A program made the translations under genes and the position numbers. Shown here piece after piece: positions 44,627 through 53,912 of a stretch of 64,000 nt of DNA. This DNA is from Rhizobium esperanzae (GTDB lineage: Bacteria > Pseudomonadota > Alphaproteobacteria > Rhizobiales > Rhizobiaceae): contig NZ_JACIFY010000018.1 of assembly GCF_014197615.1 (NCBI RefSeq), positions 47,586 to 111,585 of the forward strand, read 5' to 3'. Below the pieces are notes generated by a model. It ran no database searches. It saw only the letters and a program-made list of their open reading frames with translations, and was not told the origin of the DNA. The first letter of the stretch is position 1. The number at the start of each line of letters is the position of its first letter.

Positions 44627-45754
44627 ATGGACGTTCGCGCCGCTGTTGCCGTACAGGCCGGCAAACCGCTTGAAGTGATGACCGTGCAGTTGGAAGGGCC
44701 GAAGGCCGGCGAGGTGCTGGTCGAGGTCAAGGCGACCGGCATCTGCCACACCGACGATTTCACCCTGTCGGGCGCCGATCCGGAAGGCCTGTTTCCAGCC
44801 ATTCTCGGCCATGAGGGCGCCGGCATCGTCGTCGACGTCGGCCCGGGTGTCACCTCCGTGAAGAAGGGCGATCACGTCATTCCGCTTTACACGCCCGAAT
44901 GCCGCGAGTGCTATTCCTGCACGTCGCGCAAGACCAATCTCTGCACCTCGATCCGATCAACCCAGGGTCAGGGCGTGATGCCGGACGGCACGAGCCGCTT
45001 TTCGATCGGCAAGGACAAGATCCATCACTATATGGGCTGCTCGACCTTCGCCAATTATACGGTGCTGCCGGAGATCGCGCTCGCCAAGATCAACCCCGAC
45101 GCGCCCTTCGACAAAGTCTGCTACATCGGCTGCGGCGTCACCACAGGCATCGGCGCGGTCATCAATACCGCCAAGGTCGAGATCGGTTCGACCGCCATCG
45201 TCTTCGGTCTCGGCGGCATCGGTCTGAACGTGCTGCAGGGGCTGCGTCTTGCCGGCGCCGACATGATCATCGGCGTCGATATCAACCCGGATCGCAAGGC
45301 CTGGGGCGAGAAGTTCGGCATGACGCATTTCGTCAATCCGAAGGAGGTCGGCGACGACATCGTGCCCTATCTGGTCAACATGACCAAGCGCAACGGCGAC
45401 CTGATCGGCGGCGCCGACTACACCTTCGACTGCACCGGCAACACCAAGGTGATGCGCCAGGCGCTGGAAGCCAGCCATCGCGGCTGGGGTAAATCGGTCA
45501 TCATCGGCGTTGCCGGCGCCGGCCAGGAAATCTCCACCCGTCCGTTCCAGCTGGTCACCGGCCGCAACTGGATGGGCACGGCCTTCGGCGGCGCGCGCGG
45601 GCGCACCGACGTTCCGAAGATCGTCGACTGGTACATGCAGGGCAAGATCCAGATCGATCCGATGATCACCCACACCATGCCGCTCGAAGACATCAACAAG
45701 GGCTTCGACCTGATGCACAAGGGTGAATCGATCCGCGGCGTGGTGGTCTATTGA
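44627..45754 (+). CDS. adhC: S-(hydroxymethyl)glutathione dehydrogenase/class III alcohol dehydrogenase
   Basis: A 375-residue class III ADH. Catalytic zinc residues occur in ATGICHTDDFTLSGADPEG and GHEGAGIV, structural zinc in PECRECYSCTSRKTNLC, and the NAD motif in VFGLGGIGLNVLQGLR. The HTDDFTLSG and SIRSTQGQGVMPDGTSRFS stretches are diagnostic for the glutathione-dependent formaldehyde dehydrogenase class. It oxidises S-hydroxymethylglutathione to S-formylglutathione. Its place after the moc-like oxygenase suits removal of formaldehyde released by O-demethylation. CGGAG precedes the ATG. Confidence 0.92.
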   Translation: MDVRAAVAVQAGKPLEVMTVQLEGPKAGEVLVEVKATGICHTDDFTLSGADPEGLFPAILGHEGAGIVVDVGPGVTSVKKGDHVIPLYTPECRECYSCTSRKTNLCTSIRSTQGQGVMPDGTSRFSIGKDKIHHYMGCSTFANYTVLPEIALAKINPDAPFDKVCYIGCGVTTGIGAVINTAKVEIGSTAIVFGLGGIGLNVLQGLRLAGADMIIGVDINPDRKAWGEKFGMTHFVNPKEVGDDIVPYLVNMTKRNGDLIGGADYTFDCTGNTKVMRQALEASHRGWGKSVIIGVAGAGQEISTRPFQLVTGRNWMGTAFGGARGRTDVPKIVDWYMQGKIQIDPMITHTMPLEDINKGFDLMHKGESIRGVVVY

Positions 45755-45849
45755 GACGTCTCACATCAATCGACGCGCCCACTCCTACCGCTGAGACGCT
45801 GCCCGAACAGGAAAGCCTCTCGGTGAAAGGGGTGGCGTTTGGTCGTTTC

Positions 45850-45870
45850 CGTGTTAACTAGTTGTCTTGT
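45850..45870. promoter_or_regulatory. Candidate MarR/HpaR operator
   Basis: AACTAGTT (45856-45863) is an 8-base perfect palindrome in an AT-rich patch, GTGTTAACTAGTTG, 73 bases before the MarR gene start. MarR regulators often bind such AT-rich dyads near their own promoter. A related AT patch, TTAATTAATGTGTTAAAG, follows the MarR gene near 46460. Confidence 0.35.
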
Positions 45871-45936
45871 GATTTTCCGTCGACTGTTCACTTCGCGAAG
45901 AATCCGATATTCAACGAGTGCGCGGTCAGGATCCGA

Positions 45937-46440
45937 ATGAGCAACAGGCAGCAAAATCAAGTCGAAATACCATCGTCATCGATGAGCCAATCGCGGCAGG
46001 AGCGCCGGAGATCCTTGGCGATCGGGCTTTTGCGCGCCCGCGAAGCGGTGATGAGCCATTTTCGGCCGATCATAGCTGCGCATGACGTCACCGAGCAGCA
46101 GTGGCGGGTCATCCGTGTGCTGTCCGAGGCCGGAACGCTCGATGCAAGCGAAGTGGCGGACAAGGCCTCGATCCTGGCGCCGAGCCTGACGCGCATGATC
46201 CGCTCGCTCGAGGAGCGCGGTTTCATCACCAAGCACAAGGATAAGGCCGACGGCCGGCGGGTGCTGCTGCGGATCACGCCCGCAGGGCAGGCAACCGTCG
46301 ATGAAGTCATGCCGGAGAGCCTGAAGGTCTATGCCGATATCGGCGCGCGTTTTGGTGCCGACCGGGTCGAGCAATTGCTTGACATGCTCGACGAATTGGC
46401 CGCGTTGAAGCTGGAAGGCGTGCCGGCCGGCGAGGAATGA
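45937..46440 (+). CDS. hpaR: MarR-family regulator (HpaR/HpcR-like)
   Basis: A 167-residue MarR regulator. The winged helix-turn-helix runs through VTEQQWRVIRVLSEAGTLDASEVADKA, SLTRMIRSLEERGFI and DGRRVLLRITPAG. This pattern matches homoprotocatechuate-operon repressors. AGGA lies upstream of the ATG at 45937; an ATG at 45982 would remove a Gln/Ser-rich start and is possible. The hpa catabolic genes are at 57-64 kb on the other strand. Confidence 0.82.
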   Translation: MSNRQQNQVEIPSSSMSQSRQERRRSLAIGLLRAREAVMSHFRPIIAAHDVTEQQWRVIRVLSEAGTLDASEVADKASILAPSLTRMIRSLEERGFITKHKDKADGRRVLLRITPAGQATVDEVMPESLKVYADIGARFGADRVEQLLDMLDELAALKLEGVPAGEE

Positions 46441-46543
46441 CGGGTCCTCGCATCGCGCGTTAATTAATGTGTTAAAGATATGATTGACGGCGACCTCGAC
46501 CTGTTGCAGTCTTGAGCGATGCTGACACTGTTGGGAGGCGGAG

Positions 46544-47530
46544 TTGGACCTGTTGCAGAACCGCAGCCTTGTCGATCGGACCTGGTCGCCGACACCTTAC
46601 GATCAATGGGTGGATGATCTCCACAGCATCTGCGGCAATTTCAACCCGCATACGATGGAGCGCGGCGACAAGGTGATCGGCACGGCGAGCCGCATCGACG
46701 TCTGCGGCATGGAGTTTGCCCATGTCTCCAACGATCTCGATTACGTCCATCGTGGCTGGGACGACATTCGCCGGGACGCCCACGAGCATCTGTTCCTGAT
46801 CCTGCAACTCGAGGGTGCCTGCGGGGTGGAGCACTCCGGCCAGCAGAATATTCTCGACGTCGGCGAATGCATTCTGGTCGATTCCACCCGGCCGACCACA
46901 TTCCATTTTCGCGGCCACTTTTCCAACCATCTCTCCCTGCATCTGCCGCGGCAATTGATGTATTCTGAGCGCAAGGTTGATTTCGACGTTGCCCGCAAGC
47001 TTGTGGCAAGCGATCCGATGGCGATGATGCTGCGGGCGCTGATCGCCAAGATGATGACGACGCCGGAAAGCGAGGCGGCTTCTCCGCATCTGCGCCAGCT
47101 GATGTTCGACACGACGCGCCAGGCATTTCTGTCAACCGACATCGAGGCGGCAAGCCTGAATTCCCTGCATGAGAGCGCCGGCCGGCGCATGCAGATGGTC
47201 GATATTCTGATCGACAAGCACCTGACCGAGAGCGATCTCAGCGCCAAATGGCTGGCGACGAGGCTCGGCGTGTCGATCCGTACGCTGCAGCAGGATTTCC
47301 AGGGAATGGGCATGACCTGCACGACCGTCATCCGCGACAAGCGGCTGCGTTTCGCGCGGGAAAAGATCGAGCAGTTGAAAGAGCAGCGCAACGCCACGAC
47401 CATCGCCGAAGTCGCCTATTCGGCCGGCTTCAACGACATTTCCTATTTCAATCGCAGCTTCAAGGACCTGTTCGATTGCGCGCCGAGCGAGCTGCTTCGC
47501 GCCGGCGAACCGGTGCCAAGGATGACCTGA
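46544..47530 (+). CDS. AraC-family regulator (FeaR-like)
   Basis: A 328-residue activator. The N-terminal half (about 40-200) is an AraC-binding-like domain of the FeaR type (HEHLFLILQLEGACGVEHSG). The C-terminal AraC helix-turn-helix pair lies in LSAKWLATRLGVSIRTLQQDF and IAEVAYSAGFNDISYFNRSFK. FeaR controls phenylethylamine/tyramine oxidation in E. coli, which agrees with the aldehyde dehydrogenase gene following it and moaEF-like genes further on. The start is TTG at 46544, set 5 bases after GGGAGG. Confidence 0.85.
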   Translation: MDLLQNRSLVDRTWSPTPYDQWVDDLHSICGNFNPHTMERGDKVIGTASRIDVCGMEFAHVSNDLDYVHRGWDDIRRDAHEHLFLILQLEGACGVEHSGQQNILDVGECILVDSTRPTTFHFRGHFSNHLSLHLPRQLMYSERKVDFDVARKLVASDPMAMMLRALIAKMMTTPESEAASPHLRQLMFDTTRQAFLSTDIEAASLNSLHESAGRRMQMVDILIDKHLTESDLSAKWLATRLGVSIRTLQQDFQGMGMTCTTVIRDKRLRFAREKIEQLKEQRNATTIAEVAYSAGFNDISYFNRSFKDLFDCAPSELLRAGEPVPRMT

Positions 47531-47632
47531 CGCGCAGTTTGCGCTTCCGTCCAAGACGGGGCGCGTTTCTCCCCAAGACGCCATTTCCGGCGAAAGTCAT
47601 AGTTCTCCTCGATCTCACGGGAGGAGAATATC

Positions 47633-49039
47633 GTGAAGCAGTCTACCCTGCTCATCTGTGGCGAAACTGTCGCCACAACCCACCATGCGGCGGTTACCAA
47701 TCCGTCGAACGGCGAAATCGTCGGCTATATGCCGCTTGCCCGGGAATCCGATCTCGACCAGGCCGTTGCCGCCGCCGCAGCAGCTTTCAAAGGCTGGTCG
47801 GGGACGTCGAACGAAGAACGCGCAGAGGCTTGCCGGACAATTGCGGAAAAGATCAGCGAGCATGCCGAAGAGCTGGCGCAGATCCTCACCCGGGAGCAGG
47901 GCAAGCCTCTCAACGGCCTCGGATCACGCTTCGAAATCGGCGGCGCGCTCGCCTGGACACGGCATACGGCCGAACTCGACCTGCCCGTCGAGATCCTGCA
48001 GGACGATCACGAGGGCCGCGTCGAACTGCATCGCAAGCCGATCGGCGTGGTGGGCTCGATCACGCCCTGGAACTGGCCGGTGATGATCGCCTGCTGGCAC
48101 ATCATGCCGGCGGTGCGCGCCGGCAATACCGTCGTCATCAAACCGTCGCCGCTGACGCCGCTCTCGACCATCCGTCTCGTCGAGATCATCAACGAGGTGC
48201 TGCCGCCCGGCGTCGTCAATGTGATCACCGGCGAAAACAGCATTGGTGCTGCCCTTTCCGCCCATCCCGGCATTGCCAAGATGACCTTCACCGGCTCGAC
48301 CGAAACCGGCAAGAAAATCATGGCCTCGGCCGTCGCCACCTTGAAGAGGCTGACGCTGGAGCTCGGCGGCAACGATGCGGGCATCGTGCTGCCCGACGCC
48401 GACCCGAAAGCCATCGTCGAGGGACTGTTCTGGGGCGCCTTCATCAATAACGGCCAGACCTGCGCGGCGCTCAAGCGCCTCTATGTGCATGATAGCATTT
48501 ATGAGGAGGTCTGCCGGGGCCTTACCAACTATACCGCCAAGATCGTCGTCGGCGACGGCCTGGATGAGGCAAGCATTCTCGGCCCGGTGCAGAACGAAAT
48601 GCAGTTCAACAAGGTACGCGAGCTCGTCGACGATGCGCGCGCCAATGGCGGCCGTATCCTGACCGGCGGCGCGCCGCTGGAGCGACCCGGCTATTTCTAT
48701 CCGATCACTCTCGTCGCCGATGTCGACCACGGCGTGCGGCTGGTCGACGAGGAGCAATTCGGTCCGGCCTTGCCGATCATCCGTTATAGCGACGTCGATG
48801 AAGTAATCGCCCGCGCCAATCAGAATCCCGCTGGTCTTGGTGGGTCCGTCTGGTCTTCCGATGCGCAAAAGGCCAAGCGCTACGCGATGCAGCTCGAATG
48901 CGGTTCGGTCTGGATCAACAAGCACGGCACGATCCAGCCCAATGCGCCCTTCGGCGGCGTCAAGCAGTCCGGGATCGGCGTCGAATTCGGTGCCGAGGGC
49001 CTGAAGGAATTCACCACCATCCAGACCGTGTTGAGCTGA
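47633..49039 (+). CDS. NAD-dependent aldehyde dehydrogenase
   Basis: A 468-residue ALDH. The nucleophile is Cys in NNGQTCAALKRLYV (about 280), the general base Glu in LTLELGGNDAG (about 245), and TPWNWPV and FTGSTETGK are usual ALDH signatures. In the context of the FeaR-like regulator it probably oxidises an aromatic or related aldehyde to the acid. GTG start with GGGAGGAG 7 bases upstream. The GMC oxidoreductase starts 3 bases after its stop, so alcohol-to-aldehyde-to-acid oxidation by the pair is plausible. Confidence 0.9.
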   Translation: MKQSTLLICGETVATTHHAAVTNPSNGEIVGYMPLARESDLDQAVAAAAAAFKGWSGTSNEERAEACRTIAEKISEHAEELAQILTREQGKPLNGLGSRFEIGGALAWTRHTAELDLPVEILQDDHEGRVELHRKPIGVVGSITPWNWPVMIACWHIMPAVRAGNTVVIKPSPLTPLSTIRLVEIINEVLPPGVVNVITGENSIGAALSAHPGIAKMTFTGSTETGKKIMASAVATLKRLTLELGGNDAGIVLPDADPKAIVEGLFWGAFINNGQTCAALKRLYVHDSIYEEVCRGLTNYTAKIVVGDGLDEASILGPVQNEMQFNKVRELVDDARANGGRILTGGAPLERPGYFYPITLVADVDHGVRLVDEEQFGPALPIIRYSDVDEVIARANQNPAGLGGSVWSSDAQKAKRYAMQLECGSVWINKHGTIQPNAPFGGVKQSGIGVEFGAEGLKEFTTIQTVLS

Positions 49040-49042
49040 GCC

Positions 49043-50638
49043 ATGACAAGCTACGACTATATCATCGTCGGCGGCGGGTCCTCCGGCTGCGTGCTGGCAA
49101 ACCGGCTTTCGGAAAATCCGGCGCACAAGGTGCTGCTGATCGAATCCGGACGCCGGGATGCCGATCCCTGGATTCATATCCCGGCGACCTTCTTCAAGGT
49201 GCTGGGCAAGGGCATCGACATCCACCCCTATGCTTCCAACCCCGACAAGGGCATGAACGGCCGACCGAGCATCGTGCCGCAGGGCAATGTTCTGGGTGGC
49301 GGCAGCTCGGTGAATGCGATGATCTATATTCGCGGCCATCGCAACGATTACGACACATGGTCGCAAATGGGCTGCCAGGGATGGTCCTATGACGATGTGC
49401 TGCCAGCCTTCCGCTCGCTCGAGAATAACGAGCGGCTGAACGGCCAGTTTCACGGCAGGACAGGGTCGCTGCGTGTCTCCGATCCCCGCCACCGCCATCC
49501 TTTGAGCGAAGCCTTCGTCAAGGCCGCAACCGAAATCGGCATTCCGCATAATGACGATTTCAACGGCACGGATCAGGCGGGCGTCGGCTTCTACCAGAGC
49601 ACCACCCATGGCGGCCGGCGCTGGAGTTCGGCCCAGGCTTTCCTGCGCGAGGCGGAGAAGCGACCGAACCTGACGGTGTTCACCGAGCGCAAGGTCGCCC
49701 GCATCCTGTTCGAGGGGCAGAGGGCCGTCGGCGTCGAACTTCTCGACGGCACGACATTCCGGGCGTCGCGCGAAATCGCGCTCACAGCGGGCGCGATCGC
49801 GACGCCGAAGATCCTGCAGCTCTCCGGCGTCGGCGACGGTGCCCATCTTTCCTCGCTCGGCATCAAGGTCGTCGCCGATCTGCCCGGCGTCGGCGCCAAC
49901 TACCAGGACCATCTGGAAGTGCCGGTGCAGGGTGAGACACACGAGCCGATTTCGATCCTCGGTCATGACACGGGATTGCGGGCCGTTGGTCACATGCTGC
50001 GCTATCTCACCTCCCGCCGCGGATTGCTGGCATCCAACGTCGTCGAATGCGGCGGCTTCGTCGATACGGCTGGCACGGGGCAGCCGGATGTCCAGTTCCA
50101 TGTCCTGCCGGTGCTGATCGGCTTCGTCGACCGCGACCCGGAGCCGGGGCACGGCCTCAGCATCGGGCCGTGTTATCTCAGGCCGCGGTCGCGCGGCTGG
50201 ATCAGGCTGAAGAGCGCCGATCCCAAAGACCAGACCGATTTCAACGCCAATCTGCTTTCCGATCCCGCCGATATCGAGACCCTGGTGCGCGGCGTCGAAA
50301 CGGCGATCCGCATCCTCGATGCACCGGCTCTTGCCAAGCTGGTCAAGCGCCGCGTGCTGCCGAAGCCGGGCGTCGAAAAGGATCCGGAGGCTCTGCGCGA
50401 TTATATCAGGCAGTCGGCGAAGACCGTCTTCCATCCGGCCGGGACGGCGCGCATGGGCCGCGCGAACGATCGTTTGGCGGTCGTTGGATCAGATCTGAGG
50501 GTTCGCGGCGTCGAAGGACTGCGCGTCTGCGATGCCTCGGTCATGCCGACCCTGGTATCCGGCAACACCAATGCTCCGACGATGATGATTGCGGCAAAAG
50601 CTGCCGCCTTCATGACGGGGAAGGCAATTTCCGGCTGA
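49043..50638 (+). CDS. GMC-family FAD oxidoreductase (choline dehydrogenase-like)
   Basis: A 531-residue flavoprotein. The ADP-binding motif is YIIVGGGSSGCVLANRLSE, GMC signature 1 is PQGNVLGGGSSVNAMIYIRG, and GAIATPKILQLSGVG is signature 2. The catalytic His lies in VFHPAGTARMG (about 475) and the paired Asn in GNTNAPTMM (about 515). Members oxidise alcohols. It is followed 51 bases later by the ABC importer, suggesting that imported substrate is oxidised here first. Confidence 0.9.
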   Translation: MTSYDYIIVGGGSSGCVLANRLSENPAHKVLLIESGRRDADPWIHIPATFFKVLGKGIDIHPYASNPDKGMNGRPSIVPQGNVLGGGSSVNAMIYIRGHRNDYDTWSQMGCQGWSYDDVLPAFRSLENNERLNGQFHGRTGSLRVSDPRHRHPLSEAFVKAATEIGIPHNDDFNGTDQAGVGFYQSTTHGGRRWSSAQAFLREAEKRPNLTVFTERKVARILFEGQRAVGVELLDGTTFRASREIALTAGAIATPKILQLSGVGDGAHLSSLGIKVVADLPGVGANYQDHLEVPVQGETHEPISILGHDTGLRAVGHMLRYLTSRRGLLASNVVECGGFVDTAGTGQPDVQFHVLPVLIGFVDRDPEPGHGLSIGPCYLRPRSRGWIRLKSADPKDQTDFNANLLSDPADIETLVRGVETAIRILDAPALAKLVKRRVLPKPGVEKDPEALRDYIRQSAKTVFHPAGTARMGRANDRLAVVGSDLRVRGVEGLRVCDASVMPTLVSGNTNAPTMMIAAKAAAFMTGKAISG

Positions 50639-50689
50639 GCCGGAGAACTCGGATCCCGTGGGGAGCGGGACAACAAACTGGAGGATACA

Positions 50690-51943
50690 ATGCCTATCAA
50701 TCTACGAGGGCTGGCAATCAGCCTTGTCCTGACACTGGTTTCGGCGTTCAGCGCACACGCTGCCGCATCCTGCGGCGACAATAGCGGCAAGCCGGCCACC
50801 GGCGAGCCGATCGTGATCGGCGCCATCACGGGCAAGACCGGGCCGGACGATTTTTCGAATTCGACCAAGGCGGCAAAGGCCTATTTCGATTGCCTGAACG
50901 CCAATGGCGGCATCAAGGGACGGCCGGTCAAATATCTGGTCGAGGACGACCAGTGGAACCCGGAAATCGCCGCACAGCTGGCAGCCAAAATCGTCAATGA
51001 CGAGAAGGCCGTGCTGATGGTCGGCAATTCGAGCTTCGTCGAATGCGGCGCCAATGCCGACTTCTACAAGAAGTCCGGTATCCTCGTCGTCGCCGGCGTC
51101 GGCGTTCCCCGCGAATGCTTCTTCGCGGAAAATTATGCGCCCACCAATGCTGGTCCGCGCGTCTCGATGCTGGGCGCCATGGGATATGCGCTGGATAAGC
51201 TGAGCGCAAAGTCGGTCGTCTGCATCGGCCCGAACATTCCGAACGTCGGAACCTGGTCTTGCGACGGCATCATCCAGCTCGCCAAGGAGAAAGGCCTGAA
51301 GGCCGAAACGATCCTGATGGATCCCGGCACCGCCGATTCCACATCGACCATCCTGCAGGCCGCGGCGTCCAAGCCCGATGTGATCATCCTCGGCCTTCCC
51401 AAGGGCGTGACCGTGCCGCTGCTGACCGCCGCTGAGGAGCAGGGGCTCAACCAGAGCATCAAGTTCCTGAGCGCAGCTTCGGCCTATGACCTGTCGGTGC
51501 CTGGTACGATCGGCGCCGGCTGGGACGGTAATTTCATCGTCAACATGGAGTTCAACGATCTCGAAGCGACGACACCCGATAACCAGAACTGGCTCGCCGT
51601 CATGGACCAGTATGGCCAGAAATCCGACCCGCGCGATACTTTCGCCCAGGCCGGTTATCTCTCGGCCCGCATCGCCGAGCAGGCTCTGATGACGCTCGAT
51701 TCCGGCAACATCACCCGGGAGACCGCATCGGCGGCCGTACGCCAGATCAAGAACTTCAAGAGCGATATCTTCTGTGCTCCCTGGTACTTCGGCGACGGCC
51801 AGTCGCGCCACAATGCCAATTCGACGACGCGCATGGCGGTCAGCGAAGGCGGCAAGTGGAAGGTCGTCTCCGATTGCGCGCCGTCGCCCGATCCGGAGCT
51901 GAAGGACGTCCGCGCCTTCGAAAAATCCGCCGGCCTCAACTGA
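50690..51943 (+). CDS. ABC transporter substrate-binding protein (branched-chain/aromatic type)
   Basis: A 417-residue Peripla_BP_6-type protein. The signal peptide ends near SAFSAHAAA; then GEPIVIGAITGKTGPDD and NANGGIKGRPVKYLVEDDQWNP match LivK-type receptors. Many such systems in soil bacteria import aromatic acids or amides, not leucine. GGAGGA lies upstream of the ATG. A perfect hairpin follows the gene and may raise its mRNA level relative to the permeases. Confidence 0.88.
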   Translation: MPINLRGLAISLVLTLVSAFSAHAAASCGDNSGKPATGEPIVIGAITGKTGPDDFSNSTKAAKAYFDCLNANGGIKGRPVKYLVEDDQWNPEIAAQLAAKIVNDEKAVLMVGNSSFVECGANADFYKKSGILVVAGVGVPRECFFAENYAPTNAGPRVSMLGAMGYALDKLSAKSVVCIGPNIPNVGTWSCDGIIQLAKEKGLKAETILMDPGTADSTSTILQAAASKPDVIILGLPKGVTVPLLTAAEEQGLNQSIKFLSAASAYDLSVPGTIGAGWDGNFIVNMEFNDLEATTPDNQNWLAVMDQYGQKSDPRDTFAQAGYLSARIAEQALMTLDSGNITRETASAAVRQIKNFKSDIFCAPWYFGDGQSRHNANSTTRMAVSEGGKWKVVSDCAPSPDPELKDVRAFEKSAGLN

Positions 51944-51963
51944 GCCCCGACGTCTGCCAAAGT

Positions 51964-51987
51964 GTTCCGCGGCCCAAGCCGCGGAAC
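51964..51987 (+). promoter_or_regulatory. Intercistronic hairpin after the binding-protein gene
   Basis: GTTCCGCGGC-CCAA-GCCGCGGAAC, a perfect 10-bp stem with a 4-base loop and no T-run. Such hairpins after binding-protein genes typically protect the upstream mRNA so that the receptor is made in excess. Confidence 0.6.
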
Positions 51988-52011
51988 CGGACGACGCGAG
52001 AGGATCGATTT

Positions 52012-52878
52012 ATGAACATCCTGCCTTTCATCATATCCGGGCTCGGGATCGGCGCCGTCTATGCGCTCTCCGGCGTCGGGCTCGTCGTTCTGTTTCGGGC
52101 GACCGGCGTTCTCAATTTCGCATTCGGTGCGTTCGGCGCGATCGGTGCGCATTGCGCCTGGCAATTGCTCGAGTGGAAAATGCCTCTCGCCGTCGCCATC
52201 CTTGCCGCCGTCACCGTTTCGACGGCGATCAGCTTTCTATATGGCCGGGCCTTCGCGACCATGCTGTCGCATCGCGATGTCGTGGTGCGCGCCGTGGGAA
52301 CGCTGGCGCCGGCTCTCATCCTGATCGCGATCATGGGCGTCATTTGGGGCGAGCTGCCGCGCCGCCTGCAGTTCCCGACCGATCAGATGTTCGTTTCTCT
52401 TTTCTCCGTTCGCCTGACCTTCACGCGCATCATCGCCATTTTCCTTGCCGTCGCCATGGTCGTCGCGATCACGCTGCTGTTGAACCGCACGCGTCTCGGC
52501 CTCGACATGCGCGCCCTTGCCAATGACCGCGATCTCAGCGCCGTGCTCGGCGTGCGTATCCTCTATACGGAAACCGCCGCCTGGATCATCACCGGCATCT
52601 TTTCTGGTCTTGCCGGCCTGTTGCTTGCCGATCTCGTGCGGCTGCAGGGAACCTTTCTGACGCTGCTCGTCATTCCCGCGATTGCCGCCGCCATCCTCGG
52701 CCAGTTGCGCTCGCTTTGGGAAACGGCCGTTGCCGGCCTTCTGATCGGCATCGCCGAGGCCGTGCTGACGCCGATCGCATGGATATCGCCCTATCGTGCG
52801 GCGGCACCCTTCATCATCGCGCTCGCCGCAGTCACCATCCTGGGAGGCACGGCGAAGGCCGCGTTGAAGGACCGATGA
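52012..52878 (+). CDS. ABC transporter permease (LivH-type)
   Basis: A 288-residue membrane protein with about eight hydrophobic segments. GLGIGAVYALSGVGLVVLFRATGVLNFAFGAFG is the typical N-terminal region (quoted in part: VLNFAFGAFG) of LivH permeases, and FSGLAGLLLADL lies near 200. The start at 52012 has GAGAGGA upstream; an earlier start would read through the hairpin. It overlaps the next permease by 4 bases. Confidence 0.9.
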   Translation: MNILPFIISGLGIGAVYALSGVGLVVLFRATGVLNFAFGAFGAIGAHCAWQLLEWKMPLAVAILAAVTVSTAISFLYGRAFATMLSHRDVVVRAVGTLAPALILIAIMGVIWGELPRRLQFPTDQMFVSLFSVRLTFTRIIAIFLAVAMVVAITLLLNRTRLGLDMRALANDRDLSAVLGVRILYTETAAWIITGIFSGLAGLLLADLVRLQGTFLTLLVIPAIAAAILGQLRSLWETAVAGLLIGIAEAVLTPIAWISPYRAAAPFIIALAAVTILGGTAKAALKDR

Positions 52879-53912
52879 GCATTCAGGAGCAGACAATCGC
52901 CCCCAGCGCCGAAGGCATATCGATGGTGCGCCTGCCGAAACAGCTTCTTCAAGTACCGGTGACGATGCTGATCTTTTCGATCGCCGTCGCCTGCCTTGCC
53001 AACTCCTTCTGGCTTTCGGCCGCAACCTCGGCGGTCGCACTGTCGCTGTCGGTCGCCGGGCTTGCCATTCTCTACGGCCAACTCGGTCTGGTTTCCCTCT
53101 GCCAGTTCGCGCTTGTCGGCGTCGGCGGCTGGGTGACGCTTCGCATCGGCCATGCTTTCCATCCGCCGTTCGAGGTCAGCCTGCTGGCCGGCGCCATCGT
53201 CGCTTCGGTGGTGGGGCTGGCATTCGGCGTGCCGGCGCTGCGCTTGCGCGGCCTCTATCTCGCGCTTGTGACGCTGATGCTCGCCGGCGCCTTCCAGATC
53301 GTCATCAGCGCCTGGGGCTTTCCCGATGGCGGTCCCGGCTTCCTGGGACGGGCCGACGGCTCCGGCCGGGCGATGCTGGCAAGGCCTGTGATGGCCGACG
53401 GAGAGGTCGCCTATTTCCTTTATGTCTGCGCGTTCGCGGCGATCGGCCTGCTGATTGCGCAGTGGCACAAGCTTGCCCGTCCCGGCCGGGCATGGGCGCT
53501 GATCCGCAAGGGTGAGACCGTGGCGGTCGCAAGCGGCGTCAATGTGCTGATCTACAAGGCCTGGGCCTTCGCCTTGAGCGGCTTTCTCGCCGGTCTTGCC
53601 GGCGGCCTGCTTGCCGGCAATGTCGGCCAGCTCGACGGGCGCGCCTTCGGCGCTTTCGAAAGCCTCAACCTGTTCGCGCTCGCCATCGTCGGCGGTGTCT
53701 TCAACTGGTACGGCGCGGTGATCGCCGGCATGCTGCTGCGCGCCGTGCCGGCTTTGCTGACCGATCTCGGCATCGACGGTTATGTTATGATCGGGATCTT
53801 CGGCGTTGCCCTCTTCCATGCACTGGCAACGGCACCGTCGGGCATCGCCGGCCAGATATCGGCCCTGATCGCCCGGTTCGGCGGCGGTTTTTCCCGGAGG
53901 AGGCCACGATGA
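52875..53912 (+). CDS. ABC transporter permease (LivM-type)
   Basis: A 345-residue permease with a polar N-terminus (about 1-28) and nine to ten hydrophobic spans. YGQLGLVSLCQFALVGVGGW, then LRLRGLYLALVTLMLAG, and KAWAFALSGFLAGLAGGLL are LivM landmarks. The ATG overlaps the LivH stop and its own stop overlaps the LivG start (ATGA), so the three are coupled. Confidence 0.9.
   Translation: MSIQEQTIAPSAEGISMVRLPKQLLQVPVTMLIFSIAVACLANSFWLSAATSAVALSLSVAGLAILYGQLGLVSLCQFALVGVGGWVTLRIGHAFHPPFEVSLLAGAIVASVVGLAFGVPALRLRGLYLALVTLMLAGAFQIVISAWGFPDGGPGFLGRADGSGRAMLARPVMADGEVAYFLYVCAFAAIGLLIAQWHKLARPGRAWALIRKGETVAVASGVNVLIYKAWAFALSGFLAGLAGGLLAGNVGQLDGRAFGAFESLNLFALAIVGGVFNWYGAVIAGMLLRAVPALLTDLGIDGYVMIGIFGVALFHALATAPSGIAGQISALIARFGGGFSRRRPR

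Noticed and set aside
45752..45763. 12-bp palindrome TGAGACGTCTCA at the adhC stop codon
   Set aside because: Short, overlaps the stop codon and has no loop or T-run, so it is not called as a terminator or operator.
47924..50434. 836-codon open frame on the minus strand
   Set aside because: Antisense shadow of the aldehyde dehydrogenase and GMC oxidoreductase genes, a usual effect of high GC.
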